A stretch of DNA of 64,000 bases from Porcincola sp945869225 (GCF_052118625.1 NZ_JBQKGW010000001.1:186001-250000); one strand, 5' to 3'. Positions 42,435 to 51,394 are shown, counted from the first letter of the stretch. The notes: generated from the letters alone by a model not told the origin. Program-made: numbers and translations.

Positions 42435-43436
42435 TCAGCCGTTCACATTGTCCTTTGTCAGAACTGTGACCCCTGTATCAACCGTCACACCGCCGAGATC
42501 CTCGCCATTCATCACCTTGATGCAGGCCTTGACGCCGAGCTTCCCCATGACATCCGGATTCTGAGCCATCGTGCATGCCAGGTAACCATCCTTGATCAGA
42601 TCCTTGATCGTATCAGACTTATCGAACCCAACACCAACCAGGTCTGTATTCCCAGAAGCCTTGATTGCATTGCCAACTCCTGTGGAAGAACCTTCATTGG
42701 TTCCATAGATGCCGACAACACCCTGCGTGATGTAATTTTCTGCCTCGCTCTGTGCCTTGGAAGCATCGCCGTCGCAGTACTGTGTCTCAAGAATATTGAA
42801 ATCCGTGCCGTCAAATGCATCACGGAAGCCCTGCTCACGGTCAACAGCTGTCTGTGTGGATGCATTGACATTTACGATACCAATGTCGCCTTCGGTGATG
42901 CCTTTGTCTTTCAGCGCTGCGATCATCTGCTCGCCAGCCGTCTTTCCAGCCGCTTTATTGTCGGTCGAGAACGTTGCCTCCGCATCAAGATTTGCGGGTG
43001 AGTCAACATAGACAATCTTGATTCCTGCTGCCTGTGCGTCCTTGAGCGCCCCTGTGATGGCATCCGGGCCATTTGCCGCAATCATAATGGCATCATATCC
43101 GGCTGCTGTTGCATTATTGACCATCTCAATCTGCTTTGCATCATCCTTGGTATCCGGGGACATAAAGTCAACTGTGACACCGTCAGCCTTTGCTTCCTCC
43201 TGAGCGCCGTTATTCATGTTGACCCAGTGCTGGTCGATGGAATCCATCGTAATCAGTGCAAACTTGTACGCCTTGTCCGGCGTCACCTTCTCCGCAAGAA
43301 GTTCCTCTGCCGTCGGAGCAGATCCGGAAGCTTCCGTGGAAGCCTCTGTCTGGCTCTCTGCGAAGGCCGGTGCCGCAGCCAAAAGAGACCCAGCCATAGC
43401 TGCTGTGCAAAGAATGGAGATAAGTTTTTTGTTCAT
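42435..43436 (-). CDS. periplasmic-type sugar-binding protein (RbsB family)
   Basis: 333 residues from the ATG beginning MNKKLISILC, which has GGAGG upstream. It has a signal peptide with a signal peptidase I-like site (AAAPAFA before ESQTE) rather than a usable lipobox: the only early Cys is at residue 10 and lacks a G/A/S before it. A Ser/Thr/Glu-rich spacer (about 29-50) is followed by the two-lobe monosaccharide-binding domain. Typical stretches are ALITMDSIDQHWVNMNNG, YDAIMIAANGPDAI and GIYGTNEGSSTGVGNAI. Highly expressed binding proteins often end at a terminator, as here. The ligand is a pyranose or furanose, not determinable by eye. Confidence 0.92.
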   Translation of the reverse strand: MNKKLISILCTAAMAGSLLAAAPAFAESQTEASTEASGSAPTAEELLAEKVTPDKAYKFALITMDSIDQHWVNMNNGAQEEAKADGVTVDFMSPDTKDDAKQIEMVNNATAAGYDAIMIAANGPDAITGALKDAQAAGIKIVYVDSPANLDAEATFSTDNKAAGKTAGEQMIAALKDKGITEGDIGIVNVNASTQTAVDREQGFRDAFDGTDFNILETQYCDGDASKAQSEAENYITQGVVGIYGTNEGSSTGVGNAIKASGNTDLVGVGFDKSDTIKDLIKDGYLACTMAQNPDVMGKLGVKACIKVMNGEDLGGVTVDTGVTVLTKDNVNG

Positions 43437-43520
43437 AGTTGATTCCTCCCTGTTTTGGAATGCTTTGAAATACTTACCCACCCTCCGGGAGCCCGGAAGG
43501 TGATGTTCACCGCCTAAAAT

Positions 43521-44516
43521 TCAGTTCTTTTTCCTGTTTCTCAGAAGAATATCCGCAAGGACTGCCAGAACAACGATCACACCAATGACGATTCTCTGAA
43601 TTCCGACCTGCGCATGGACCATGTTCAGCCCATTTTCAAGAACCTGCCAGACACCTGCTCCGGCAAATGTTCCAAGCAGAAGGCCCGAACCTCCGAGAGG
43701 AGAAACCCCTCCGATGACCCCTGCTGCAACACCGTACATTTCGTACATATTTCCCGCTTCCATATTGCCCATGCTTGCCTGCGCACAGAGAATCACACCG
43801 ACGACTGTTGCACAGAACGCACTCACAAGGTATGTGATGGTCGTTGTCTTGTTGACATCAACCCCTGCAAGTCTTGCAGCATCAACATTGGAACCAACTG
43901 CGTAGATATGTCTGCCTGTCCGCGTCTTTGAAAGGACGAAAAAGAATACGATGAATAGAATCAACGCGATCCAGAAGGTGTTGTAGATACCAAGAAACTT
44001 TCCATAATAGAACAGGTTCTGAAAATGATCTGCCACCGGCTTGGAAAGCGCACTGTTGATGCTGTCCGTATTCCGGTTGTTATTCACGATATAGCCGACA
44101 CCTCTTGCAACAAACATCGTTCCAAGCGTTGCGATGAAAGGCGGAAGCTTGAACTTTCCGACGAGGAACCCGTTAATGACTCCGATCAGAAGCCCGCATG
44201 CCAGTGCAACCAGAATTGCCAGTGCCGGATGCACTCCCATCGTCATCAGCTTTGCCACCAGCATCGTACTCATTGCAACGACTGACCCGATCGACAGGTC
44301 GATGTTCCCTGTGATCATGACATAGCTCTGTCCGATTCCGACCAGAAGGTACTTGGACATCGACCTGAGCACATTCAGGAAGTTCATCAGGGAAAACACC
44401 TTGGTGTTGATGATTCCGAAAACAATATAGATGACAATCAACCCTGCAAAAGCTGTCAGAGCGTTCCTCATTCCTTTGATTTCAAAGAAACGCTTCCATG
44501 AACTTCTCTTCTTCAT
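43521..44516 (-). CDS. sugar ABC transporter permease (RbsC family)
   Basis: 331 residues with about 8-10 membrane spans. Family stretches are GNIDLSIGSVVAMS near 75, VNGFLVGKFKLPPFIATLGT near 120 and AAGVIGGVSPLGGSG near 255. The start is taken at the ATG beginning MKKRSS because AGGAGG lies seven bases upstream; a GTG five codons earlier overlaps the ATPase stop. It pairs with the RbsA-like ATPase and, hypothetically, with the pseudo-ATPase. Confidence 0.92.
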   Translation of the reverse strand: MKKRSSWKRFFEIKGMRNALTAFAGLIVIYIVFGIINTKVFSLMNFLNVLRSMSKYLLVGIGQSYVMITGNIDLSIGSVVAMSTMLVAKLMTMGVHPALAILVALACGLLIGVINGFLVGKFKLPPFIATLGTMFVARGVGYIVNNNRNTDSINSALSKPVADHFQNLFYYGKFLGIYNTFWIALILFIVFFFVLSKTRTGRHIYAVGSNVDAARLAGVDVNKTTTITYLVSAFCATVVGVILCAQASMGNMEAGNMYEMYGVAAGVIGGVSPLGGSGLLLGTFAGAGVWQVLENGLNMVHAQVGIQRIVIGVIVVLAVLADILLRNRKKN

Positions 44517-44527
44517 TCCGTTCCTCC

Positions 44528-46027
44528 TCACTGTTTTGCCTGAAAGCTGGTCGCGTATTTCAGGATCAGATCCTGAGTTGCTTCTTCCCTGGAAAGCTCT
44601 CCTGTAATCTGCCCGTCACACATCACCAGAATTCTGTCCGCAATTCCCAAAACCTCCGGCATCTCGGAGGAAGCAAACATGACTGCAATTCCCTGCTGTT
44701 TGAGCTTGTTCATCAGGTTATAGATCTCCACCTTTGCACCAACATCAATTCCCCTTGTTGGTTCGTCAAACATGACAACCCTTGAGTCTCTTACCAGCCA
44801 TTTGCCGACAACCACCTTCTGCTGATTTCCTCCTGAAAGCGTATCGGCATTCACATTCTCGTTCGGTGTCTTGATGGAGAGATCTTTAATCGCCCTGGCG
44901 CACATTTCCTCCTCCTTTGAGGAAGAGAGAACACCGCTCTTTCCACCAATGATGTCAAGATTTGGAAGTGCAATGTTTTCACGGATACTTAACTTCACAC
45001 ACAGTCCGTCTTTCCGTCTGTCTTCCGGGGCAAGGACAATTCCCGCCTTGATCGCGTCTTCCGGCTTTCTGATTCGAATCTGCTTTCCATCCAGGAAAAA
45101 CTCTCCGCTCTCTCTCGGGTCAACACCAAATATGGCTCTTGTCGTCTCCGTCCTTCCGGCTCCCATCAGTCCTGCGAATCCGACAATCTCCCCCTCATAG
45201 AGAGAAAAGTTGATGTCCCGCACCTGACGGCCTGCATTGAGATTGCGAACCTCGAATATTTTCCTGCCTCGTTTGCAGGTAACTCTCGGAAACTTGTCCT
45301 TGATCTCCCGTCCAACCATATTCCGGATAATTTCATCCATTGAAAAATCACTGAATTTCCCGGAGGTGATATACTTTCCATCCCTCATAATGGTGACCCG
45401 GTCTGCAATTCTCGGAAGCTCCTCCAGTCTGTGGGAGATGTAGATAATGCCCTTTCCTTCGTCCCTGAACTTTCGGATAATGCGGAACAGGTTCTCAATC
45501 TCCCGCGAAGTCAGTGCAGAAGTCGGTTCATCCATCACAAGGATCTTTGCATTGGTTGAAAGCGCTGTCGCAATCTCTACCATCTGCTGTTTGGAAACAG
45601 GCAGATTTCTCACCACCTCTGTCGGCTCAATGTCGGCATCCAGCTCATCGAGATATTTTCTCGCGATTTCGTTCATCTGCGCGTTCTGAAGGACAACACC
45701 CTTGTATAATTCTCTGCCAAGGAACATATTCTCTGCGACCGTCAGATCATTGCACATATTCATTTCCTGATGGATAATCGCGACGCCTGCGTCCCGGGCA
45801 CTGTTCGGGTTCAGTGATTCCACCTGTTTCCCGAAGATCTCCATCGTCCCGCTGTCTTTCGTGTAAACCCCACTCAGGATCTTCATCAGTGTTGACTTTC
45901 CAGCGCCATTTTCTCCAAGCAGAGCAAGCACTTCTCCTGACCGAAGTTCCAGACTGACGTCGTCAAGTGCCTTGACCCCGGGGAACGACTTGCAGATATG
46001 TTCCATACGCACAATTACATCACTCAT
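44528..46027 (-). CDS. sugar ABC transporter ATPase, tandem (RbsA/MglA family)
   Basis: 499 residues with two ATP-binding cassettes. Domain 1 has GENGAGKST near 38, LPVSKQQMVEIA and LVMDEPTSAL. Domain 2 has the usual weakened P-loop GLMGAGRTE, then LSGGNQQKVVVG and MFDEPTRGID. This is the catalytically normal counterpart of the degenerate protein at 36762-38234. First gene of the seven-gene operon; GGAGG precedes the start. Confidence 0.95.
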   Translation of the reverse strand: MSDVIVRMEHICKSFPGVKALDDVSLELRSGEVLALLGENGAGKSTLMKILSGVYTKDSGTMEIFGKQVESLNPNSARDAGVAIIHQEMNMCNDLTVAENMFLGRELYKGVVLQNAQMNEIARKYLDELDADIEPTEVVRNLPVSKQQMVEIATALSTNAKILVMDEPTSALTSREIENLFRIIRKFRDEGKGIIYISHRLEELPRIADRVTIMRDGKYITSGKFSDFSMDEIIRNMVGREIKDKFPRVTCKRGRKIFEVRNLNAGRQVRDINFSLYEGEIVGFAGLMGAGRTETTRAIFGVDPRESGEFFLDGKQIRIRKPEDAIKAGIVLAPEDRRKDGLCVKLSIRENIALPNLDIIGGKSGVLSSSKEEEMCARAIKDLSIKTPNENVNADTLSGGNQQKVVVGKWLVRDSRVVMFDEPTRGIDVGAKVEIYNLMNKLKQQGIAVMFASSEMPEVLGIADRILVMCDGQITGELSREEATQDLILKYATSFQAKQ

Positions 46028-46104
46028 ATTCCTCCATCTCCGTCATGTTTCTTGTACTAATGAATGTTTCTGTATTCTTGAACTGTTATTTCAACCACTG
46101 TCAC

Positions 46105-46146
46105 AAGTATATTTCGACGTGCATTGTGCATAAAGTACATATACTT
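46105..46146 (-). promoter_or_regulatory. promoter and inverted repeat upstream of the sugar operon
   Basis: Minus-strand TTTATG (46134-46129), 17 bases, TATACT (46111-46106), about 80 bases before the ATPase gene. The inverted repeat AAGTATAT (46105-46112) / ATATACTT (46139-46146) brackets the promoter and could be a regulator site. The remaining 46028-46325 spacer holds no gene. Confidence 0.4.
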
Positions 46147-46294
46147 CAGAAAAAGGGGGATTTTTTTCAGGTTTGCTTCAATCAAAACGCCATGGCACGT
46201 TTCCGTTACAGCTTTCACCTGTGTGCACATTGATTTTCCTAGGTATATATACCCCTGTTCTGTTCATGCGTGATGGCTTCTTACGATGTGATCA

Positions 46295-46303
46295 TGCTAT
46301 AAT
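46295..46303 (+). promoter_or_regulatory. extended -10 promoter for the serine hydrolase gene
   Basis: TGCTATAAT, 22 bases before the ATG, with no clear -35; AGGAGG follows immediately. The mRNA leader would be very short. Confidence 0.5.
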
Positions 46304-46325
46304 GGCGCAAAAGGAGGAAACGAAG

Positions 46326-47975
46326 ATGTCAGAATTTGAACACGTTACGCCGGAGGAAGCCGGGATCGACTCTTCCGCGATTGAAACCTTCCTTCGGGAA
46401 GAAAAGAAAGCCGGCGTGGAACTTCACAGCTTTATGATTGTCAGAGACGGAAAAATCGCCGCCGAAGGCTGGGCTTCTCCATATAAAAAAGACCTGCGGC
46501 ATCCGATGTACTCATTCTCAAAGACACTGACTGCAGCCGCAGTCGGCTTTGCAGTTCAGGAGGGGATCCTGTCACTTGATGACAAGCTGACCGATCTGTT
46601 TCCGGAATACTGCCCTCCTGTCATTTCCGACTATCTTGCAAAGGCTGATCTGCGCAGTCTCCTGACAATGAGCTGCGGTCACAAAAGCGAGATGACCATG
46701 GCAGAGGCAGAACGCTTTGACGGAAACTGGATTCGCGCATTTCTCGCGCATCCCTTCCACTTCGCTCCAGGGACGATGTTTCAGTACAACACCTGGGGAA
46801 CCGATCTTGCGGCAGCAGCCCTCCAGAAGAAATCTGGTCAGACACTGATTGAATACCTGACACCCAGGCTTTTTGAACCCCTCGGCATCACAGACGCCGA
46901 CTGCGCTTCGAGAAACATGGGGGATGATTTCACAAAAACCGTGCAGGGCGGCGGCTGGGGCATGAAGCTGACCACGCTCGACATGGCAAAGTTCATCTGG
47001 TTTCTGGAACAGGACGGGGTCTGGGACGGAAAGCGTCTGCTCAATCATGACTATATTGCGCAGATGTCCGCCCGCCAGATTGAAACCGACAATGCGATTT
47101 ACAACAATGGGGACATCGCATCGAACTGGCTGAAGGGCTACGGTTTTCAGAACTGGCAGTGCGACGTCCCCGGAATCTGGCGTGCCGACGGGGCGTTCGG
47201 ACAGTTTGGTCTGGTCATTCCGCAGAAAAATGCGGTTATTGTGCTGACCTCCTGCGCGCTGAACACAGAAGCAGAGTTGAATATTGTCTTTGATACGCTG
47301 CTCCCTGCCATAAAGGGGGATGGTGCGGCTGAACCTCTTCCGGAGAATCCGGCATCGCTTTCCTCCCTTCGCTCTTATCTGGAAGGCTGGGAGCTTCCTG
47401 TCCTCTGGGGCATACGGGCACCTCTGCTTGAGAAACAATACGGAAAAATCCGTTATGCTGCAGATTCCGATGCATATCCTTCTGTCGAGGACTTTATTGC
47501 AGGCCCCGGATACTTTGAAAAAGATGGCCTTTCGGTGAAAGCCGTCACCTTCCGGTTCGAGGACAATGTCGCCTATCTTGACTTTGAGCTCAACAAAAAG
47601 GCCGGACATGCAGCACCGGCTTTCGCATTTGATCCATTCAGTCCTGCCGGCCGCACGGTCCCGAAGGGTAATGAACATCTGATCTGCCATGATGATGATC
47701 CGGCTGATGCGGTCACACAGACACTCGCAGTCGGAATGGATGGAAAAGTGCGTACAAGCCATCTGACGCGTTATCACTTCACGGCATCTGGTACCTTCAC
47801 CAGTCCGTCAACCTTTGACATCAATGTCCGGAACACGGAGATGATCGAATCGGTCAATATCCGTGCAACCTTCTTCCGCGGCATGCTGAATCTCGAGGCC
47901 GTAGGGTCGATTCCGGAAAACAGCAGTCTGACCATTCGTGACATCTCCGGAATGCACTTCAGCGCCCAGAGCTGA
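46326..47975 (+). CDS. beta-lactamase-fold serine hydrolase
   Basis: 549 residues, from the ATG with AGGAGG upstream (the open frame extends 51 codons further back but lacks a ribosome site). No signal peptide, so it is predicted cytosolic. The N-terminal class C/esterase-like domain (about 1-350) has nucleophile motif SFSK near 75, a QYNTWG tyrosine motif near 157 and a closing GAFGQFGLVIPQ. A C-terminal beta-rich domain of about 190 residues follows, of no known role to me. The substrate is unknown; esterase or peptidase activity is more likely than beta-lactam resistance. It diverges from the sugar operon and may share its control. Confidence 0.8.
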   Translation: MSEFEHVTPEEAGIDSSAIETFLREEKKAGVELHSFMIVRDGKIAAEGWASPYKKDLRHPMYSFSKTLTAAAVGFAVQEGILSLDDKLTDLFPEYCPPVISDYLAKADLRSLLTMSCGHKSEMTMAEAERFDGNWIRAFLAHPFHFAPGTMFQYNTWGTDLAAAALQKKSGQTLIEYLTPRLFEPLGITDADCASRNMGDDFTKTVQGGGWGMKLTTLDMAKFIWFLEQDGVWDGKRLLNHDYIAQMSARQIETDNAIYNNGDIASNWLKGYGFQNWQCDVPGIWRADGAFGQFGLVIPQKNAVIVLTSCALNTEAELNIVFDTLLPAIKGDGAAEPLPENPASLSSLRSYLEGWELPVLWGIRAPLLEKQYGKIRYAADSDAYPSVEDFIAGPGYFEKDGLSVKAVTFRFEDNVAYLDFELNKKAGHAAPAFAFDPFSPAGRTVPKGNEHLICHDDDPADAVTQTLAVGMDGKVRTSHLTRYHFTASGTFTSPSTFDINVRNTEMIESVNIRATFFRGMLNLEAVGSIPENSSLTIRDISGMHFSAQS

Positions 47976-48006
47976 TCGGCACATCGTCCGGTATCGCCGC
48001 CATCAT

Positions 48007-48046
48007 AAAAACCGGGAGCCTGGATCTCTCCAGGCTCCCGGTTTTT
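48007..48046. terminator. bidirectional terminator between the hydrolase and btuD
   Basis: Perfect 17-bp arms, AAAAACCGGGAGCCTGG and its complement, with a six-base loop and T-runs on both sides. The genes converge here. Confidence 0.92.
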
Positions 48047-48057
48047 CATGTACTGTC

Positions 48058-48915
48058 TCAGGCCTCTTTCGAAAGCAGCGACCTCCAGAAGTCTTCCCGC
48101 CGGAGCATATAGGCGGGAACATCCATTCCGTAAACCCTCTGCAGCAGCTTCCGGCTCAGCACTTGATCTCCTGGTCCTGCCGCGAGCACTCTCCCATCCT
48201 GCAAAAGGACCAGGTCATCTGAAAGATCCAGGGCCAGTGAAAGATCGTGGCAGACGCTGATCAGTGTGTTGGGAACAATCCTGCCGTCCGGCAGCGTCGT
48301 TTTTCGCTTTTTCCAGCGGATCAACAGCTCTGCGAGCTCTGCCTGGTATTGCAGATCCAGGCTGCTGGCAGGTTCATCCAGCAGCAGAATCGGTGTTTCC
48401 TGAGCGAGCGCCCGGGCAAAGAATACACGCTGAAGCTGCCCGCCGGACAGCTCGGTTATCGGACGGTCTGCAAGCTCCTGAAGGCCTGCCTCTTCCAGAC
48501 TCTTCTGTACCACCACCCGGTCCCTCATGCCGCTCTTTCCTCTTGCGTACCGCGCCATCTCCACGGTTTTCCTCACCGAATAGGCAAAACCTGTCGGAAA
48601 GAACTGACTCATCAGCGCACAGCAGCAGGCGATCTCCCGGCGTTTCTTTCCGGCAAGCGGTTCTCCTAACATCCGGATCTCCCCTTCTGATGGGATGATT
48701 CCCGCAAGCGCACGGAGAAGGGTGCTTTTCCCGGCACCGTTCGGGCCGATAATCCCGAGAGCGCTTCCTGCAGGGATCACAAGGTTCACATCCCGCAGTA
48801 CCATTTTCCCGGGATCCTTTGGCCGCTTCTTCCCATAAAAGGCACAGAGATTCCGGACTTCGAAAGCCGCATTCATGTCAGCCCCGGCAGGCCGGACTTT
48901 CGTTGTCTTATCCAT
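48058..48915 (-). CDS. btuD: corrinoid ABC importer ATPase (BtuD-like)
   Basis: 285 residues from the ATG beginning MDKTTKV (GGAGG upstream). Walker A GPNGAGKSTL near 57, signature ELSGGQLQRVFFARAL, Walker B LLLDEPASSLD and the H-loop in VCHDLSLAL. FecCD/BtuCD family ATPase. The family also carries haem and siderophores; the cobalamin riboswitch upstream is what points to corrinoids. Confidence 0.88.
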   Translation of the reverse strand: MDKTTKVRPAGADMNAAFEVRNLCAFYGKKRPKDPGKMVLRDVNLVIPAGSALGIIGPNGAGKSTLLRALAGIIPSEGEIRMLGEPLAGKKRREIACCCALMSQFFPTGFAYSVRKTVEMARYARGKSGMRDRVVVQKSLEEAGLQELADRPITELSGGQLQRVFFARALAQETPILLLDEPASSLDLQYQAELAELLIRWKKRKTTLPDGRIVPNTLISVCHDLSLALDLSDDLVLLQDGRVLAAGPGDQVLSRKLLQRVYGMDVPAYMLRREDFWRSLLSKEA

Positions 48916-49993
48916 TCTTTCCTCCCTGCACATAGAGCCAGATAAAAAAAGGTGTGCCTGCCAGAGCAGTCACTGCCCCGACCGGAATCTCCCTGGGCGC
49001 AAGAAGCGACCGTGAGAGCATGTCGCACAGAGCAAGGAACGCTCCGCCAAAAAGAAAGGACAACGGAAGCACCTTCTGATTCTCGGTTCCGAAAACCCTG
49101 CGCACTGCGTGAGGCGCCACAAGGTCTACAAAACCGATGGTTCCGGTAAAGCAAACCACAGCTCCCGTTAGAAGCGTGGAGAGGACAAGCGCAAAAAGCT
49201 TTCCCCCTTTTACACTCACGCCCAGAGAGAGTGCATGCTCATCCCCGAAGGACAGGATATCCAGTTCCCTTGCATGGAGGACAAGAAGAATCAGGCCTGA
49301 CAGACAGACAGGGGCCAGTATTTCCACATGATACCATCTCATTCCCGAGAAGGATCCCATCTGCCAGAGAATCAGCTGCTGCAGCCGATTTCCCGCAAAC
49401 GAGGAGAGCAGCGTCAGGAGCGCATTCACAAACAGAGATACCGACATTCCCATCAGAATCACCGTGTGTGTCTGCAGAGAACTGCTGATGCCGGAGGAAA
49501 TGAAAAGAACCGCCGCGATCACAAGAAACCCCATGCCAAAAGCGGTAACCGGCAGCAGGAACGTTCCCAGTACCGGCAGTGAGATCCCGGACGCAATCAC
49601 GATTGCCGCGCCGAGAGAAGCCCCGCTGGAAACTCCAAGTGTGTAGGAAGACGCCAGGGGGTTCTGCAGGATGGTCTGCATCACTGCCCCCGAGAGGGAC
49701 AGCGCACCACCCGAAAGAAAGGCCATCGCCACCCGCGGCATACGAATATCCCAGAGGATCGAGACCAGAGAAGGATTCATGTCTGAAAAATCCCCTCTTC
49801 CTGTCAGCTTTCCCCAGATAATCCGCAGGCAATCCGCAGGCGTGATGGCAACACTTCCTACGCCCACACACAGGGAAAACACACAGATGAGGAATGCGGC
49901 AATCCCTGTGACCGTGACCGCCGCGCTCTGTCCTCTCCTCCCCTTTTCTGTCAGCCTGCGCTCACTGTGCAAAAGGATCCTCCATCCCGGCAT
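48908..49993 (-). CDS. btuC: corrinoid ABC importer permease (BtuC-like)
   Basis: About 361 residues with some ten membrane helices, FecCD family (RMPRVAMAFLSGGALSLSG, GVSSGASLGAAI, GFVDLVAPHAVRR, EIPVGAVTALAGTPFF). It overlaps btuF by 32 bases if the first ATG is used. A TTG seven codons in (49972) has GGAGG at ideal spacing and may be the true start. It overlaps btuD by eight bases. All three subunits are coupled. Confidence 0.88.
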   Translation of the reverse strand: MPGWRILLHSERRLTEKGRRGQSAAVTVTGIAAFLICVFSLCVGVGSVAITPADCLRIIWGKLTGRGDFSDMNPSLVSILWDIRMPRVAMAFLSGGALSLSGAVMQTILQNPLASSYTLGVSSGASLGAAIVIASGISLPVLGTFLLPVTAFGMGFLVIAAVLFISSGISSSLQTHTVILMGMSVSLFVNALLTLLSSFAGNRLQQLILWQMGSFSGMRWYHVEILAPVCLSGLILLVLHARELDILSFGDEHALSLGVSVKGGKLFALVLSTLLTGAVVCFTGTIGFVDLVAPHAVRRVFGTENQKVLPLSFLFGGAFLALCDMLSRSLLAPREIPVGAVTALAGTPFFIWLYVQGGKNG

Positions 49994-50990
49994 ATGCCTC
50001 CGGGTAGATGTCCTTTGCCATATCGATCATCGCACTCACAACATGGTGATTCGGCTGATTCAGCAGATTGGCGTCAATATAATAGACATCCTTGTTCTTA
50101 ACTGCGGTGACATTCTCCCAGCCGGTCAGCGAGAGAAGCGTATTGACGACATCCTTTGTGTAATTATCTGTTGTCAGAATGACATCCGGGTTCATGGCAA
50201 TTGCAGCCTCCTCGGAGATGGACGGCCAGGCATCCTTCTGATCCGCCGTCAGGCTTTCCGCTCCGATATCGGTGATGGCCTCTGTGATGTAGGTATCCTT
50301 TCCGGCGGAGTAAATCGACGGAGAATCTGATGTCGGTGTGGAGATCTCGTAGAGAACAGACTTCTTCTCCTCCTTCGGAATGCCATCGCCAATCTTTTTG
50401 ATGTCGGACACAGCAGATGAATAGTCGCGATTGATCGCTTCTGCCTTGTCCTGTGTGCCGGTGCAGTCCCCAACAAATGTGATGGTTTCCCCGATTTCGT
50501 CAAGCGAAGAGGCACTTGGGATGTCCGCGGTGCAGATGCCTGCTGCCCGGACTGCGGCATAGACATCATCACCACCCGAGCTGCTCATCCCTGTCGTAAA
50601 CACAATGTCAGGCTTCAGGGCCACGATCGACTCATTGTCAGGATGCATCATATCGTAGGCAGGCAGGTCTGCAGGCAGCTCATCACCATAGTACTGCTCG
50701 GAATAGGTATCCACACCGACCAGCTTGTCGGAAATCCCCAGATCGATCAAAAGCCTCGTGACAGAAGGCGCCATTGATACAATCTTGCCGACTTCTTCCG
50801 GCACCGTGATATCATTTCCCGCAGGATCCTTTGAAGGGAGTACGGTATCTGCCTTTGCAGCTTCCGTTTCAGCAGCCCCCGCTGCCACAGCCTCCGTATT
50901 CTCCGTCTGCCTCGGACTTGCCTCGCAGCACATTGCGGCGGCTGCCATCATCATCGCCGATAAAGCAAATACAGACCATTTCTTTTTCAT
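49962..50990 (-). CDS. btuF: corrinoid-binding lipoprotein (BtuF-like)
   Basis: 342 residues. A signal peptide with a lipobox-like AAAMCC near 20 suggests membrane anchoring. A Thr/Glu/Ala-rich spacer precedes the BtuF/FepB-type cluster A-2 binding fold (VSMAPSVTRLLIDLGISDKLVGVD, ALKPDIVFTTG, NPDVILTTDNY). First gene behind the riboswitch and terminator. Confidence 0.88.
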   Translation of the reverse strand: MKKKWSVFALSAMMMAAAAMCCEASPRQTENTEAVAAGAAETEAAKADTVLPSKDPAGNDITVPEEVGKIVSMAPSVTRLLIDLGISDKLVGVDTYSEQYYGDELPADLPAYDMMHPDNESIVALKPDIVFTTGMSSSGGDDVYAAVRAAGICTADIPSASSLDEIGETITFVGDCTGTQDKAEAINRDYSSAVSDIKKIGDGIPKEEKKSVLYEISTPTSDSPSIYSAGKDTYITEAITDIGAESLTADQKDAWPSISEEAAIAMNPDVILTTDNYTKDVVNTLLSLTGWENVTAVKNKDVYYIDANLLNQPNHHVVSAMIDMAKDIYPEAYAGMEDPFAQ

Positions 50991-51020
50991 AAATCTCCTT
51001 TCCTGTCCGTGTCAGGACAT

Positions 51021-51060
51021 AAAAAACCACCCGACGGGAACGAACGTCCCCGCCGGATGG
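51021..51060 (-). terminator. riboswitch-controlled terminator before btuF
   Basis: On the minus strand CCATCCGGCGGGGAC pairs with GTTCCCGTCGGGTGG over about 14 pairs, including G-T pairs, followed by TTTTTTATG. It stands between the riboswitch and the btuF ATG, so it is the expected expression platform. Confidence 0.85.
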
Positions 51061-51109
51061 CAGTTCTCCAGAATCATAAAGCACGTTTTCTTTGATCCCG
51101 AAGAAACGC

Positions 51110-51248
51110 TGTGCCAGCATGCAGGCAGGTATCTGGCTCGGAGCCTTCGCTCCACACAGTAGCGGCACTGTCAAGGATTCGCACCTTGTTCCCTGTTGGT
51201 CTTCCCCCGAAGCCTGTGCTCCATCAGGAAGAACCTGCATGGCATGAC
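51110..51248 (-). ncRNA. cobalamin riboswitch
   Basis: The minus strand shows the conserved aptamer parts in order. There is a closing P1 (GCCATGCAGG with CCTGCATGCTGGC) and the core AGGGAAC-AAGGTGCGAATCC. GACAGTGCCGCTACTGT follows, and then the B12 box GCCAGATACCTGCCTGCATG at 51137-51118. It should bind adenosyl- or methylcobalamin and shut off btuFCD through the terminator at 51021-51060. Confidence 0.95.
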
Positions 51249-51310
51249 TTTACCATACAGATTTCTATCGGTCAATGGGCGGTCAATGAAGGCAAACGAT
51301 CATTTCAGGC

Positions 51311-51353
51311 AAAAAACGCCCCGGAAGCATGGATGTTTTCCATGCTCCGGGGC
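51311..51353 (-). terminator. terminator of the desulfoferrodoxin-flavodoxin gene
   Basis: Minus-strand GCCCCGGAGCATGGA/TCCATGCTTCCGGGGC with a bulged base, followed by TTTTTT. Confidence 0.85.
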
Positions 51354-51394
51354 ACTTGATGCTGCTGATCTTATGAGTCCTGCCGGTCCCGCCT

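Noticed and set aside
46180..46230. Catabolite-repression (cre) site upstream of the sugar operon
   Set aside because: The closest stretch (around ACGGAAACGTGCCA on the minus strand) misses several conserved cre positions.
46572..47777. Long minus-strand open frame inside the serine hydrolase gene
   Set aside because: Overlaps the SxxK domain completely, lacks a ribosome site and has a cysteine/arginine-rich shadow composition.
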